A DNA stretch of 64,000 bases. It comes from Pseudomonas putida. Its GTDB lineage: Bacteria > Pseudomonadota > Gammaproteobacteria > Pseudomonadales > Pseudomonadaceae. Positions 15,989-24,997 of the stretch are shown in pieces (the first letter of the stretch is position 1; each line of letters begins with the position of its first letter). Both the position numbers and the translations under genes were made by a program. Below the pieces are notes generated by a model. It saw nothing but the letters and a program-made list of their open reading frames with translations. It did not search any database and had not been told where the DNA came from. The DNA lies in the NCBI RefSeq assembly GCF_004357765.1, contig NZ_SMTE01000010.1, positions 62,001-126,000 of the forward strand, in the 5' to 3' direction.

Positions 15989-17398
15989 TCAGATCGCCCC
16001 GGATGCCCGTGCACCGACGCCCGCGGATCTGGCGGTAGCAGCTGGATCCTGTTCGTCTCCGGCCAGGTTGACCGAGTCGGCCTGCTCGGCCAGCGAGTGG
16101 TCCTTGGCATGGATACCGGTGCGGTTGATCAACATGATCGAGGCCACCAGCGAGACCACGGCGTACAGCGCCGAGGCCACAGCCACCCAGAAGATCCCGC
16201 CGGTGGAGTTGAGAATCCACTGCGCGAGCACAGGCGTGCCACCACCGATCAACAGCGAGCACAATTGATAGGCCAGTGAAAGCCCGGTGTAGCGAATGCG
16301 CGCGGGGAACGCTCGGGCCAGCATCCCGCCGACCGCGCCGTAGAACATCGCATGGGGAATGGTCGCCAGGCACATTCCCAGGACCGCCAGCCAGTACACC
16401 TTGGTTTCGATGGCGTAGAACATCACCGGCATGAACAGCAATTCGGGGATCAGCATGATCGCTACCGCCTTGCGCATGTCGATACGCGAGGCGAGCAGGG
16501 CGCCGATGGGCTGGAAGATGAATTGCACGATCAGCGCCAGGACGATGATGCTAAGAAATGCGTCCTGTGTATAACCCAGGGTTTTGCTGGCCCAGGACAG
16601 CGCGAAGGTTGTCTTGAAGTAAGTGACATGGATCACCGGCAGCACCAGGGCGCCGAGCAGAACTAGGCGCCAGTGCTTTTGCAGCACTTCGGCAACCGGC
16701 AGCTTGACGGTCTTCTTCTGCTCGATGAGCTTTTTCATGTCGTCTGATTCTTCCAGCTTCAGCCGGATGATCATGCCGACGATCACCAGCAGGGCCGAAA
16801 GCAGGAACGGAATGCGCCAGCCGTAGGTGATGAACTCAGGCGTGGGCATGGCGCTGAGGGCGAAGAACACCAAGGTCGCCAACAGGTTGCCGGTCGGAGA
16901 GCCTTGTTGGGCGAATGCGGCGTAGAGAATCCCCTTGCCCTTGGGCGCGTGTTCGCTGGCGATCAGGATAGCGCCACCCCATTCGCCGCCCACGGCGATG
17001 CCTTGGATCACGCGCAACAGCACCAGGCATATCGGGGCCCAGATGCCAATGGACTCGTAAGCGGGCAGCAGGCCGATACCGGTGGTGGCGATGCCCATCA
17101 TCACCAGGGTGATGACCAAGGTAGTTTTGCGGCCGATCTTGTCGCCCATGTGGCCGAAGATCAGGCCCCCGATAGGGCGCGCGACAAAGCCCGACCACAA
17201 GGTGACGAACGCCAGAAGCGTGGCCACGCCGGGATCGAGGTCGGCAGGAAAGAAGACTTTGCCAAATACCAACGCTGCAGCGAAACCATATATATAGAAG
17301 TCGTACCATTCGATGGTCGTGCCGATAAAAGAGGCAATGCCGGCGCGCCTGGCCTTGGTTGTTTGAATCTTTGGATCAGGGACAGTAGTGCTGCTCAT
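15989..17398 (-). CDS. MHS-family (MFS) organic acid transporter
   Basis: This 469-residue inner-membrane proton symporter of the metabolite:H+ symporter family has 12 predicted spans. The N-terminus ASFIGTTIEWYDFYIYGFAA is diagnostic of MHS proteins, and the loop motif GHMGDKIGRKTTL lies between spans 2 and 3. Family members take up carboxylates such as ketoglutarate, shikimate or proline betaine. Position between the FadB-like gene and a LysR regulator suggests it imports the substrate of this acyl-CoA pathway. The substrate is unknown. The C-terminal tail of about 30 residues is soluble and Ala/Gly-rich. Confidence 0.88.
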   Translation of the reverse strand: MSSTTVPDPKIQTTKARRAGIASFIGTTIEWYDFYIYGFAAALVFGKVFFPADLDPGVATLLAFVTLWSGFVARPIGGLIFGHMGDKIGRKTTLVITLVMMGIATTGIGLLPAYESIGIWAPICLVLLRVIQGIAVGGEWGGAILIASEHAPKGKGILYAAFAQQGSPTGNLLATLVFFALSAMPTPEFITYGWRIPFLLSALLVIVGMIIRLKLEESDDMKKLIEQKKTVKLPVAEVLQKHWRLVLLGALVLPVIHVTYFKTTFALSWASKTLGYTQDAFLSIIVLALIVQFIFQPIGALLASRIDMRKAVAIMLIPELLFMPVMFYAIETKVYWLAVLGMCLATIPHAMFYGAVGGMLARAFPARIRYTGLSLAYQLCSLLIGGGTPVLAQWILNSTGGIFWVAVASALYAVVSLVASIMLINRTGIHAKDHSLAEQADSVNLAGDEQDPAATARSAGVGARASGAI

Positions 17399-17553
17399 GG
17401 ACTCATCTCGTTATTGTTCTTGGGTCTGAATATCGGCTGCACGCTAATGGGCAGATTTGAATTCAGAATCGAGTGTAGGGAGCTGAGCTGGAAATAAATA
17501 TTCTTTTATTATTATCGTTTCATATGCGTTTGCTTATCGTAGAGGTGGCAGCT

Positions 17554-18441
17554 TTACACCACCGGAAGGCACTCCATGAGGGTTTTCAGAAAGGCTTGCA
17601 CGGCCACCGCTGGTGCCGCCACCGGATAGATGGCGTGGGTTTCGGACAGCGCGCCGGCCTGGTCGATCTCGGCATAGTGAATGTTATCCGGCCAGGCCTG
17701 GGACAGCGTCTTGGGCACCAGCGCAACGCCCATGCCCATGCTCACCATGGTGACGATGGTCTGCCACAGCCGTGCCTCGTGACGGATGATCGGGCTGAAG
17801 CCCGCGCCGACGCAGTGTGCCACGATCAGGTCGTGGTAGTGCGGGGAAACTGCCCGGGGGAACAGGATGAAACCTTCATCGCGCAGCTCGGCCAGGTCGA
17901 TCCGGGCCCGCCCGGCAGCGGGGTGGTTGGCCGGCACGCAGCAGACGAAGCGGTCTGCGATGACCAGCTCCGACGCCACGCCAGGTGACGTCATGCCGCC
18001 ATGCACGAAGCCCAGATCGATCTGCCCGCGCTGGATGGCGGTGACTTGTTCGGCGCTGTTCATTTCGATGAGCACGACTTCCACGCCAGGGTTTTCCTGC
18101 TGGAAGCGCTCGACCGCCCGCGGTAGGCCACGGTGCAGCATCGAGTTGACGAAGCCAATGCGCACGCGGCCGATGAACCCGGCCGCCGAGCGTTTGGTCA
18201 GGGCTTTCATCTGCTCCACCTGCACCAGCAGGTTCCGCGCCTCGGCGAGCAGCGTTTCGCCGGCGCCGGTCAGTTTGACGAACTTGTTGGTGCGGACGAA
18301 CAGCTGGGTGTCGAGCTGTTCTTCGAGCTTCTTGATGTCGAAACTCAGCGCGGGTTGCGAGATGAACAGGCGGGCGGCCGCCCTGCCGAAATGCAGCTCT
18401 TCGGCGACGGCGATGAAGTAGCGCAAGTGTTTGAGGTCCAT
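17554..18441 (-). CDS. LysR-family regulator of the catabolic cluster
   Basis: This 295-residue regulator begins MDLKHLRYFIAVAEELHFGR, the CatR/BenM-like subgroup signature, with recognition helix SQPALSFDIKKLEEQL. The effector domain covers about 90-295. It is divergent from the acyl-CoA dehydrogenase gene and upstream (opposite direction) of the MHS transporter, so it can reach both arms of the cluster. The divergent region holds three CCTACGAT half-sites, likely its operators. In this subgroup the inducer is usually a pathway intermediate, here unidentified. Confidence 0.88.
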   Translation of the reverse strand: MDLKHLRYFIAVAEELHFGRAAARLFISQPALSFDIKKLEEQLDTQLFVRTNKFVKLTGAGETLLAEARNLLVQVEQMKALTKRSAAGFIGRVRIGFVNSMLHRGLPRAVERFQQENPGVEVVLIEMNSAEQVTAIQRGQIDLGFVHGGMTSPGVASELVIADRFVCCVPANHPAAGRARIDLAELRDEGFILFPRAVSPHYHDLIVAHCVGAGFSPIIRHEARLWQTIVTMVSMGMGVALVPKTLSQAWPDNIHYAEIDQAGALSETHAIYPVAAPAVAVQAFLKTLMECLPVV

Positions 18442-18450
18442 CCGCCGGCT

Positions 18451-18521
18451 CCTACGATCTGTTTTTCTTATCGTAGGGTCTTTTTTTTGTATTGGATAGT
18501 TATCGAAGCGATTCCTACGAT
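18451..18521. promoter_or_regulatory. Triple CCTACGAT operator array
   Basis: CCTACGAT (18451-18458), 11 bases, then ATCGTAGG (18470-18477) form a perfect inverted repeat; a third CCTACGAT lies at 18514-18521. The array fills the region between the LysR gene and the acyl-CoA dehydrogenase gene, the layout expected for a LysR recognition site plus activation site. Confidence 0.65.
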
Positions 18522-18552
18522 CGGGGCAACAAAAACAAACAGGACGTCTCCG

Positions 18553-20277
18553 ATGACCGCCGTACACCCAAGCCTCTCGGCCACCGAGAGCAATATCCCC
18601 GACAGCGCTGGCATCAACCTGTACGAAGCCGATGCCAGCCTGGGGCGGCTTCTCGCGCTGTACATTCCTGCCGCCGAGCTGGCGCGCTGGAAGCCGACCC
18701 TGGAGCGCCTGGGCGCTCGCGCCGGTGGTGAGCTGGACCAGCTTGCGCTGTCGGCCGACAAGCATCCGCCGACCCTGCAGCAACGTACCCGCCGCGGCGA
18801 AGCACTGCAGAGCATCCTCAAGCATCCCGATTACGTGGCCCTGGAGCGCGTGGCCTACGGCGAGCTTGGGCTGTCACGCATGAGCCACGTCGAAGAGCGG
18901 CCGTCGCCGCTGATCAAGTACGCGCTGACCTACCTGTTCGTGCAAGCGGAGTTCGGCCTGTGCTGCCCGGTGAGCATGACCGATTCGCTGACCCGTACGT
19001 TGCGCAAGTTCGGCGATGACGAGCTGGTCCAGCGCTATCTACCGGCGCTGACCGACCCGAACTTCGAAACCCTGTTCCAGGGCGCCATGTTCATGACCGA
19101 ACAGGCCGCTGGCTCCGATGTGTCGGGCACGGTGACCGAGGCGCGCAAGCAGGATGGGGTCTGGAAACTCTATGGGGACAAGTGGTTCTGCTCCAACGCC
19201 GACGCCGACCTGGCCATGGTTCTGGCACGTTCCAACGATGAACCTGGCCTCAAGGGGGTCAGCCTGTTCCTGTTGCCCAAGGTGCTCGACGACGGATCGC
19301 GCAACGCCTATCGCATCATCCGCCTGAAAGACAAGCTTGGCACCCGCTCCATGGCCAGCGGCGAAATCGCCCTCGAAGGCGCCACCGCTTTCCTGGTAGG
19401 CAAGGAAGGCCGTGGCTTCCAGCAGATGGCCGACATGATCAACATGTCTCGGCTCTCCAACGGCGTGCGCTCGGCCGGCATGATGCGCAGGGCGTTGACC
19501 GAAGCGCTGTACATCGCCCGTCATCGCCGAGCCTTCGGCAAGGCCCTGATCGAAATGCCACTGATGCAGCGTCAGTTGCTGAAGATCATGTTGCCGACCG
19601 AGCAGGCAAGGTCGATGTTCATGCAGATCGCCACCTTGCTGCCCAAGGCCGATGCAGGTGAGCAGGCGGCGCAAAAATGCGTGCGCATCCTCACGCCATT
19701 GGTGAAATTCCGTGCCTGTCGCGACGCGCGCAAGGTCACTGGCGATGCCATGGAGGTGCGCGGCGGCGTGGGTTACATCGAGGAGTGGAGCGACGCACGG
19801 CTGGTGCGCGATTCGCACCTGGGTTCGATCTGGGAGGGCACCAGCAACATCGTCGCCCTGGATATCGCCCGGGCTACGGTACGCGAAGGCGCCCTGGGGC
19901 CGTTGACCGCCTACCTGCAGGGCTTGCTGGCCGAAGCTGGCTTGCCCGAGGCCTCGAAGGCGCTGTTCGATCAGCTCCTGCACAGCGCCAGCGAAGGCAT
20001 GCGCCAGGTAGCCGAGCATGACCGCAGCGACGAGGTGCGCCACAGCGGCAGTGCGCTCTACCACATCACCACGGCCATCTTCATGGCCTGGGAAGCGATG
20101 CGCATCGGCGACTACCGACGCCTGGCGCTGGCCCACCTGGTGCTCCAGCACAAATTGTTGCCCCGCGATCCGCTGCAGCCATTGCACACGCCCGAACAGG
20201 CCAGAGTGCTGGCTGAGGTGGCGTCGGAACAAACCATCGATCTCGCCGCAGCGATGTCGCTGCTGCCAGCTCGCTGA
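18553..20277 (+). CDS. Acyl-CoA dehydrogenase, AidB-like length class
   Basis: This 574-residue FAD enzyme oxidises an acyl-CoA at the alpha-beta bond. Visible family parts are MFMTEQAAGSDVSGTVTEAR (about 180), GDKWFCSNADADLAMVLAR (about 207), GTRSMASGEI and the C-terminal GGVGYIEEW...SIWEGTSNIVALD (about 400-440), which carries the flavin and substrate contacts. At about 570 residues it belongs to the long ACAD class with an extra C-terminal helical region, as in AidB, not the 380-residue class. The first gene of the rightward operon, it lies 17 bases before the CoA-transferase. The substrate is not evident; start ATG 18553 follows a short leader after the operator array. Confidence 0.88.
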   Translation: MTAVHPSLSATESNIPDSAGINLYEADASLGRLLALYIPAAELARWKPTLERLGARAGGELDQLALSADKHPPTLQQRTRRGEALQSILKHPDYVALERVAYGELGLSRMSHVEERPSPLIKYALTYLFVQAEFGLCCPVSMTDSLTRTLRKFGDDELVQRYLPALTDPNFETLFQGAMFMTEQAAGSDVSGTVTEARKQDGVWKLYGDKWFCSNADADLAMVLARSNDEPGLKGVSLFLLPKVLDDGSRNAYRIIRLKDKLGTRSMASGEIALEGATAFLVGKEGRGFQQMADMINMSRLSNGVRSAGMMRRALTEALYIARHRRAFGKALIEMPLMQRQLLKIMLPTEQARSMFMQIATLLPKADAGEQAAQKCVRILTPLVKFRACRDARKVTGDAMEVRGGVGYIEEWSDARLVRDSHLGSIWEGTSNIVALDIARATVREGALGPLTAYLQGLLAEAGLPEASKALFDQLLHSASEGMRQVAEHDRSDEVRHSGSALYHITTAIFMAWEAMRIGDYRRLALAHLVLQHKLLPRDPLQPLHTPEQARVLAEVASEQTIDLAAAMSLLPAR

Positions 20278-20294
20278 TCCGGGAGTACACCTGC

Positions 20295-21482
20295 ATGAAC
20301 AACAAGACAGGCGCACTCAGTGGCATCAAGGTCGTCGACCTCAGCCGAGTATTGGGCGGCCCCTACTGCACTCAGGCGCTGGCCGACCACGGTGCCGAAG
20401 TGATCAAGCTCGAACCCCTGGGCGGTGACGAGACACGTGGCTGGGGCCCGCCCTTCGACGGCGACCTGGCGGCATACTTCAAAGGCGTCAATCGCAACAA
20501 GCTCAGCCTGGCCGTCGACCTTTCGCACGCCCAGGGCAAGGATGTGCTGATTCGTCTGCTGCAAGAGGCCGACGTCCTGGTCGAAAACTTCAAGCCCGGC
20601 ACGCTGGAACGCTGGGGGTTGGGTTACGACACCTTGAAAACCCGGTTTCCGGGGCTGATTCACTGCTCCATCACCGGCTTCGGCGCCGATGGACCGCTCG
20701 GTGGCCTGCCTGGCTACGATGCGGTGGTCCAGGCCATGGCTGGCTTGATGAGCGTGAACGGCAGCCAGAGCAGCGGCCCTACCCGGGTAGGGTTGCCGGT
20801 GGTAGACCTAGTGACCGGCCTCAATGCCCTGACCGGCGTGTTGCTGGCACTGGCCGAGCGTAGCCGCAGCGGCCAGGGTCAGCACGTCGACATCTCGCTC
20901 TACGATTGCGGCATGTCGCTGTTGCATCCCCATGTGCCCAACTACCTGGCTTCGGGCAAGCTGCCCAAGCTCACGGGCAATGCCCACCCGAACATCTGCC
21001 CCTACGACAGCTACGCGTCGGGGAGTGTCCCGGTGTTCCTGGCGATCGGCAACGACGGCCAGTTCCGCAAGCTGTGCGATTTCATCGGCGCAGGCTCGCT
21101 GCCTGACGACGAGCGCTTCGCCAACAATGCCCAGCGCCTGCGCCACAGCGATGCACTCAAGGCCTTGCTGGAGCAAAAGCTCGCCGAGCACGACGGCCTG
21201 CTGCTCGCCGAGCAGTTGATGGCGATCGGTGTGCCCTGTGGCGCCATCGCCGATGTCCAGACCGTGGTCGATCATCCGCATACCCAGCATCGGCAGATGA
21301 TCTGGCGCCAGGGTGATTACCAAGGCATCGGCTCGCCGATCAAGCTGTCGCGTACGCCGCCGGCGTTTCGTCAGGCGCCGCCACAGCTGGGCGAACACAC
21401 CCTTGCGGTGCTGGCGAACCACGGCTTCGATGCCGAAGCGATTGCCAGCCTCCAGGCCTGCGGTGTGATCCCGGCGCAATAA
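20295..21482 (+). CDS. CaiB/BaiF (class III) CoA-transferase
   Basis: This 395-residue family III CoA-transferase moves CoA between acyl-CoA and a free carboxylate. The N-terminal GIKVVDLSRVLGGPYCTQALADHGAEVIK is typical in form (first motif GIKVVDLSRVLGGPYC), and GLPGYDAVVQAMAGLMS (about residue 138) places the catalytic Asp. The C-terminal LGEHTLAVLANHGF segment is also conserved. It probably activates the imported carboxylate to its CoA ester for the dehydrogenase encoded just upstream. It lies 17 bases after that gene and 69 bases before the thiolase. Confidence 0.9.
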   Translation: MNNKTGALSGIKVVDLSRVLGGPYCTQALADHGAEVIKLEPLGGDETRGWGPPFDGDLAAYFKGVNRNKLSLAVDLSHAQGKDVLIRLLQEADVLVENFKPGTLERWGLGYDTLKTRFPGLIHCSITGFGADGPLGGLPGYDAVVQAMAGLMSVNGSQSSGPTRVGLPVVDLVTGLNALTGVLLALAERSRSGQGQHVDISLYDCGMSLLHPHVPNYLASGKLPKLTGNAHPNICPYDSYASGSVPVFLAIGNDGQFRKLCDFIGAGSLPDDERFANNAQRLRHSDALKALLEQKLAEHDGLLLAEQLMAIGVPCGAIADVQTVVDHPHTQHRQMIWRQGDYQGIGSPIKLSRTPPAFRQAPPQLGEHTLAVLANHGFDAEAIASLQACGVIPAQ

Positions 21483-21551
21483 CCCATCCGTCCCTCCGTG
21501 CAGCGGCGCCTTCTACCAGGCGCTGCCACGGCCATTTGCAGAGAAAACAGC

Positions 21552-22754
21552 ATGCTCGATGCCTATATCTATTGCGGGCTGCGCAGCCCGTTCGGGCGCC
21601 ATGCCGGCGGCCTTGCGCCGCTGCGTCCCGACGACCTTGCCGCCACGGTGCTGGCGCAGGTCATGGAGAGCTCCGGCTTTCCAGTGTCTGCGCTGAACGA
21701 GGTGATCCTCGGCTGCACCAACCAGAGCGGCGAGGACAGCCGTAACGTCGCCCGCCATGCCGCGCTACTGGCCAACCTGCCCTGCACGGTGCCGGGTATC
21801 ACCGTCAATCGCCTTTGCGCCAGTGGGCTATCGGCGGTGATCGATGCGGCCCGGGCGATCACCTGCGGTGAGGGGCACCTGTACCTGGCAGGCGGGGTCG
21901 AGAGCATGTCCAGGGCGCCGTTCGTGATGAACAAATCGGCGACCCCGTTCAGCCGTTCCGTGGAGCTCTTCGACAGCACCATCGGCGTGCGCTTTCCCAA
22001 TGCACGGTTGATTGCCCAGTACGGCAATCACAGCATGCCCGAGACCGCCGACAACCTGGCCGCGCAGATGCAGATCAGTCGCGAGGACGCCGATGCCTAC
22101 GCTGCCGCTTCGCAAGCACGTTACCAAGCAGCCCTGCGTGCGGGCTTCCTCGATGGTGAAATCATGCCTATTGCCGTTCCGGCCGGACGCAAGGGCGAGA
22201 TGCTGGAGGTCCGCGCTGACGAGCATCCGCGGCCGCAATCGGACATGACCGCGCTGGCGCGCCTGCCGGCGTTGTTTCCCGGCGGCGTGGTCACGGCAGG
22301 CAACGCCTCGGGTATCAACGACGGCGCCGCCGCACTGGTGATCGGCAGTCGCCAGGTGGGCGAACGCTACGGCGTCAGACCGCTGGCGCGCATTCTGGCT
22401 TCGGCGAGCGTTGGGGTGGAGCCACGCATCATGGGCATCGGCCCGCACCAGGCCATCCTCACGGCCCTGCAGCGCGCCGAGCTTACCCTCGAGCAGGTCG
22501 ACCTCATCGAAATCAACGAAGCCTTCGCCGCCCAAGTGCTGGCGTGTTTGAAAGCGCTCGGACTGCCGTTCGACGACCCACGCGTGAACCCTCACGGCGG
22601 GGCCATCGCCATAGGCCACCCCCTTGGCGCCTCTGGCGCCCGTCTGGCCCTCAGCGCTGCCCGCGCCTTGCAGGTGCACAGCCAGCGTTACGCGGTTGTC
22701 AGCCTCTGCGTCGGTGTCGGCCAAGGGGTGGCGATGGTGCTGGAGCGCTGCTGA
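21552..22754 (+). CDS. Thiolase (acetyl-CoA C-acyltransferase)
   Basis: This 400-residue thiolase carries the nucleophile C89 in NRLCASGLSAV, the His motif NPHGGAIAIGHPLGASGAR and the C-terminal active Cys in SLCVGVGQGVAMV. The last motif reads CVGVGQG in place of the usual CIGGGQG. The sequence is of the PcaF/beta-ketoadipyl-CoA thiolase style (ending in the same layout and about 400 residues), which would fit a dicarboxylyl-CoA substrate, but this is inference. It would release acetyl-CoA as the last step of the cluster. Start ATG 21552 follows AGAGAAAAC; an upstream in-frame extension lacks a good site. Confidence 0.9.
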   Translation: MLDAYIYCGLRSPFGRHAGGLAPLRPDDLAATVLAQVMESSGFPVSALNEVILGCTNQSGEDSRNVARHAALLANLPCTVPGITVNRLCASGLSAVIDAARAITCGEGHLYLAGGVESMSRAPFVMNKSATPFSRSVELFDSTIGVRFPNARLIAQYGNHSMPETADNLAAQMQISREDADAYAAASQARYQAALRAGFLDGEIMPIAVPAGRKGEMLEVRADEHPRPQSDMTALARLPALFPGGVVTAGNASGINDGAAALVIGSRQVGERYGVRPLARILASASVGVEPRIMGIGPHQAILTALQRAELTLEQVDLIEINEAFAAQVLACLKALGLPFDDPRVNPHGGAIAIGHPLGASGARLALSAARALQVHSQRYAVVSLCVGVGQGVAMVLERC

Positions 22755-22803
22755 TTCTCAATAGGGCGCGATGTCGCGCCCACACTGTTCGTCTGGAGAA
22801 CAC

Positions 22804-24054
22804 ATGTACAACAACAATAAGACCACTGTTTTCCTCTTCACCACGCTGGCCGGCTTCAGCGGTCTGGCAGCGGCCGAAGGGTTCGTCGAGGATGGCAAGG
22901 CCACCTTGTCGATGCGTAACTTCTACATGAATCGCGATTTCCGTGACGGGGCGGGGCGCTCGAAAAGCGAGGAGTGGGCGCAGGGTTTTCTGCTGGACTA
23001 CCGCTCGGGATACACCCCTGGCACCGTAGGTTTCGGCGTCAACGTGCTGGGCAAGCTGGGCATCAAGCTCGATTCCAGCCGCGACCGTGCAGGCACTGGT
23101 CTGCTACCTGTGCAGGAAGACGGGCAGGTCGCGGACAACTACTCACGGCTGGGCGCCACGGCGAAGCTGCGGGTGGCCCGTAGCGAGTTGAAGGTCGGTA
23201 CGCTGGTACCCAAGTTGCCGACGGTGCAACCCAACTATGGCCGGTTGTTCCCGCAGATGTTCCAGGGCGGCCTGCTGACCTCGAACGATCTGGCCAATAC
23301 CACGCTGACGCTTGGCAGGCTAGATGAAGTCAGCCAGCGCAACGAGTCGGGCCAGGGCAGTATCGCGCTGTACAACCGCAACAGCCGTTTCCGCACCGCT
23401 GCACCGTCCGATCATTTCTACCTGGGCGGGGTGGACTACCAATGGAGCAAGAACTGGTCCACGAGTTATCACTACGGCAAGCTCGATGACATCTATGCGC
23501 AGCATTTCATTGGCTTGAAAGGGCGCACCGCGGTGGGCAGCGATGCGCTGGAACTCGATCTGCGGCTTTCAGTGAGCGACGACAGCGGCAGCGCGGCGGG
23601 CGGCACCATCGACAACCGGGCGCTGAATGGCCTGCTCACCTATCGCCACCACGCCGGCCATGCGTTTGGCCTGGGCCTGCAGAAGATGAGCGGGAAAACC
23701 GCCTTCCCCTATCTGGAGGGCACCGATCCTTACCTGATCAACTTTGGTCAATTCGGTGACTTTTCAGAGCAGAACGAAAAGTCCTGGCAGCTGCGCTACG
23801 ACTACGACTTCGCCGCCAGTGGCATACCAGGGCTGAGTTTCATGACCCGCTATTTCCATGGCGAGGATGCCAAGGTGCTGGGGCATGAGGCGGGTAAGGA
23901 ATGGGAGCGCGATACCGATATCAAGTACGTGATACAGAGCGGGCTGTTGTCGGGCGTGGGCGTCACCTGGCGGAATGCGACGTACCGGTCTTCGTTTGCT
24001 CGGGATGTGGATGAAAACAGGTTTTATGTGACTTACGAGACGCGGTTGTTCTGA
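22804..24054 (+). CDS. OprD-family outer-membrane porin
   Basis: This 416-residue outer-membrane channel of the OprD family has a signal peptide of about 24 residues (ending GLAAA) and then the family start EGFVEDGKATLSMRNFYMNR. An eighteen-strand barrel is expected. LGRLDEVSQRNESGQGSIAL and the terminal strand ENRFYVTYETRLF, closing with an aromatic Phe, match the family. OprD proteins admit carboxylates and basic amino acids; adjacency to the thiolase (49 bases) makes it the outer-membrane door for the substrate of this pathway. Confidence 0.92.
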   Translation: MYNNNKTTVFLFTTLAGFSGLAAAEGFVEDGKATLSMRNFYMNRDFRDGAGRSKSEEWAQGFLLDYRSGYTPGTVGFGVNVLGKLGIKLDSSRDRAGTGLLPVQEDGQVADNYSRLGATAKLRVARSELKVGTLVPKLPTVQPNYGRLFPQMFQGGLLTSNDLANTTLTLGRLDEVSQRNESGQGSIALYNRNSRFRTAAPSDHFYLGGVDYQWSKNWSTSYHYGKLDDIYAQHFIGLKGRTAVGSDALELDLRLSVSDDSGSAAGGTIDNRALNGLLTYRHHAGHAFGLGLQKMSGKTAFPYLEGTDPYLINFGQFGDFSEQNEKSWQLRYDYDFAASGIPGLSFMTRYFHGEDAKVLGHEAGKEWERDTDIKYVIQSGLLSGVGVTWRNATYRSSFARDVDENRFYVTYETRLF

Positions 24055-24070
24055 AACTTGAGGTGGCGCG

Positions 24071-24120
24071 GGGTGTGCGCTTGAGAGTTGCAGTGTTGCA
24101 TACATCTCAAGCGCACACCC
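24071..24120 (+). terminator. Long perfect inverted repeat after oprD
   Basis: GGGTGTGCGCTTGAGA (24071-24086) and its exact complement (24105-24120) form a 16-bp perfect stem with an 18-base loop. It starts 17 bases after the porin stop. There is no T-tract, so factor-independent termination is uncertain; it may protect the 3-prime end of the mRNA. Confidence 0.5.
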
Positions 24121-24245
24121 TACTACCTCTCCCTCCACTGGCCCCGCCACCGCCGCTCCTACACGGCGTGCATTTTCCTGGCAAAGGCTGTCTCGTGTTG
24201 ACACGCTACTGCGTGTAGGTTCGGCCCTGGCTGCGCACTGAGGGG

Positions 24246-24542
24246 CTAGCCTTCCTTGCCCAGCACATAGCGGTCGAACTGCTCGATATGCTCGTCGAGA
24301 TTGTCTTCGAGCATCAGCCGATACTGTTCGCAGAAGTACTTCATCAGTTCTGCCTTGGCCTCGGCCATCTGCGCCGCCGACTTGAAACTGCGGGCACTCA
24401 TCCAGGCGTTGAAGCGTGCGGCGGCGAAGGTCGTGGAAGCACTGACCCGGCCGAGATCTTCGAGTTTTTCGATCTGTTCGTTGGCCAGCTGGATGTGCGC
24501 GTCGGCGCGGTCGTAGAAGGCCTGGTCGGTAGGTTGGGTCAT
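24246..24542 (-). CDS. DUF3144 family protein
   Basis: This 98-residue soluble, largely helical protein matches the DUF3144 family in layout: FYDRADAHIQLANEQIEKL, then STTFAAARFNAWMSA and KYFCEQYRLMLEDNLDEHIEQFDRYV. The function of the family is unknown. Charge and helix pattern resemble small adaptor or phasin-like proteins, but nothing specific can be claimed. It is a single gene, convergent with oprD, with about 190 bases between them that hold the long inverted repeat. Confidence 0.75.
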   Translation of the reverse strand: MTQPTDQAFYDRADAHIQLANEQIEKLEDLGRVSASTTFAAARFNAWMSARSFKSAAQMAEAKAELMKYFCEQYRLMLEDNLDEHIEQFDRYVLGKEG

Positions 24543-24870
24543 GAGGGGTACCTGTTTGCCAATGTGTGTGCTGCCTGGTCGGGAGGTGAGTTGCCAAAGC
24601 TGAATAGAGATTTTCTCTACTCGATTTCATGGGCTGGGGAAATGCCTTGGCGAGCTTCTAGCCGCTTGGATGTAAGCTCAGTCTTGGTCCGCATGGAGTG
24701 GCGAGATCAATCATCGCACAACAAATTCCAGCTTGCAGTCGCTGCCCACGAAAGCTAGATTGCACGAGTCGCAGCCAATTCTGCGGCCGGGTTTGGCGAC
24801 CCGAACGAAAAGGCGCATTGGCGCCCATCACGATTGCTGGCGCTTTTTTTGCGCCCGCAGTTTCGTGTCA
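24543..24870. other. Non-coding leader region upstream of the structured RNA
   Basis: About 330 bases with no convincing gene. A weak stem (GCGCC 24821-24825 with GGCGC 24839-24843) is followed by seven T (24844-24850), a possible terminator just before the structured element. Frames open through this region code for Cys/Trp/Arg-rich sequence and look spurious. Confidence 0.45.
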
Positions 24871-24946
24871 TGGCGGCTGTGCGTGGGAGACCTTCGGGTC
24901 TGCCGAGTTCCTTTTCCTCGGTTCGCCAACCTGCGTACAGCTGCCA
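24871..24946 (+). ncRNA. Candidate structured leader RNA, three-way junction
   Basis: The plus strand folds into a three-way junction. P1 pairs 24871-24887 with 24930-24946 (17 bp, including G-U pairs at four positions). P2 is AGACC-TTCG-GGTCT (24888-24901), a hairpin capped by a C(UUCG)G tetraloop. P3 is GCCGAG (24902-24907) with CTCGGT (24917-24922) around a pyrimidine-rich loop TTCCTTTTC. The strand between P3 and P1 reads TCGCCAA. A further small hairpin, ACCGT-TTGGCG-ACGGT, follows at 24952-24967. The UUCG loop and wobble pairs fit RNA on this strand, facing the small ORFs at 24998 and 25135. The family is not one I can name with certainty. Confidence 0.6.
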
Positions 24947-24997
24947 CCCTAACCGTTTGGCGACGGTCAGCGTGGTGCTCCAATCGAAAAGGACCTC

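Noticed and set aside
24698-24952. Cys-rich frame ending SPTCVQLPP, similar in flavour to ash/Icd-like phage proteins
   Set aside because: It reads through the stems of the RNA element; its composition follows from the structured RNA and it has no ribosome site.
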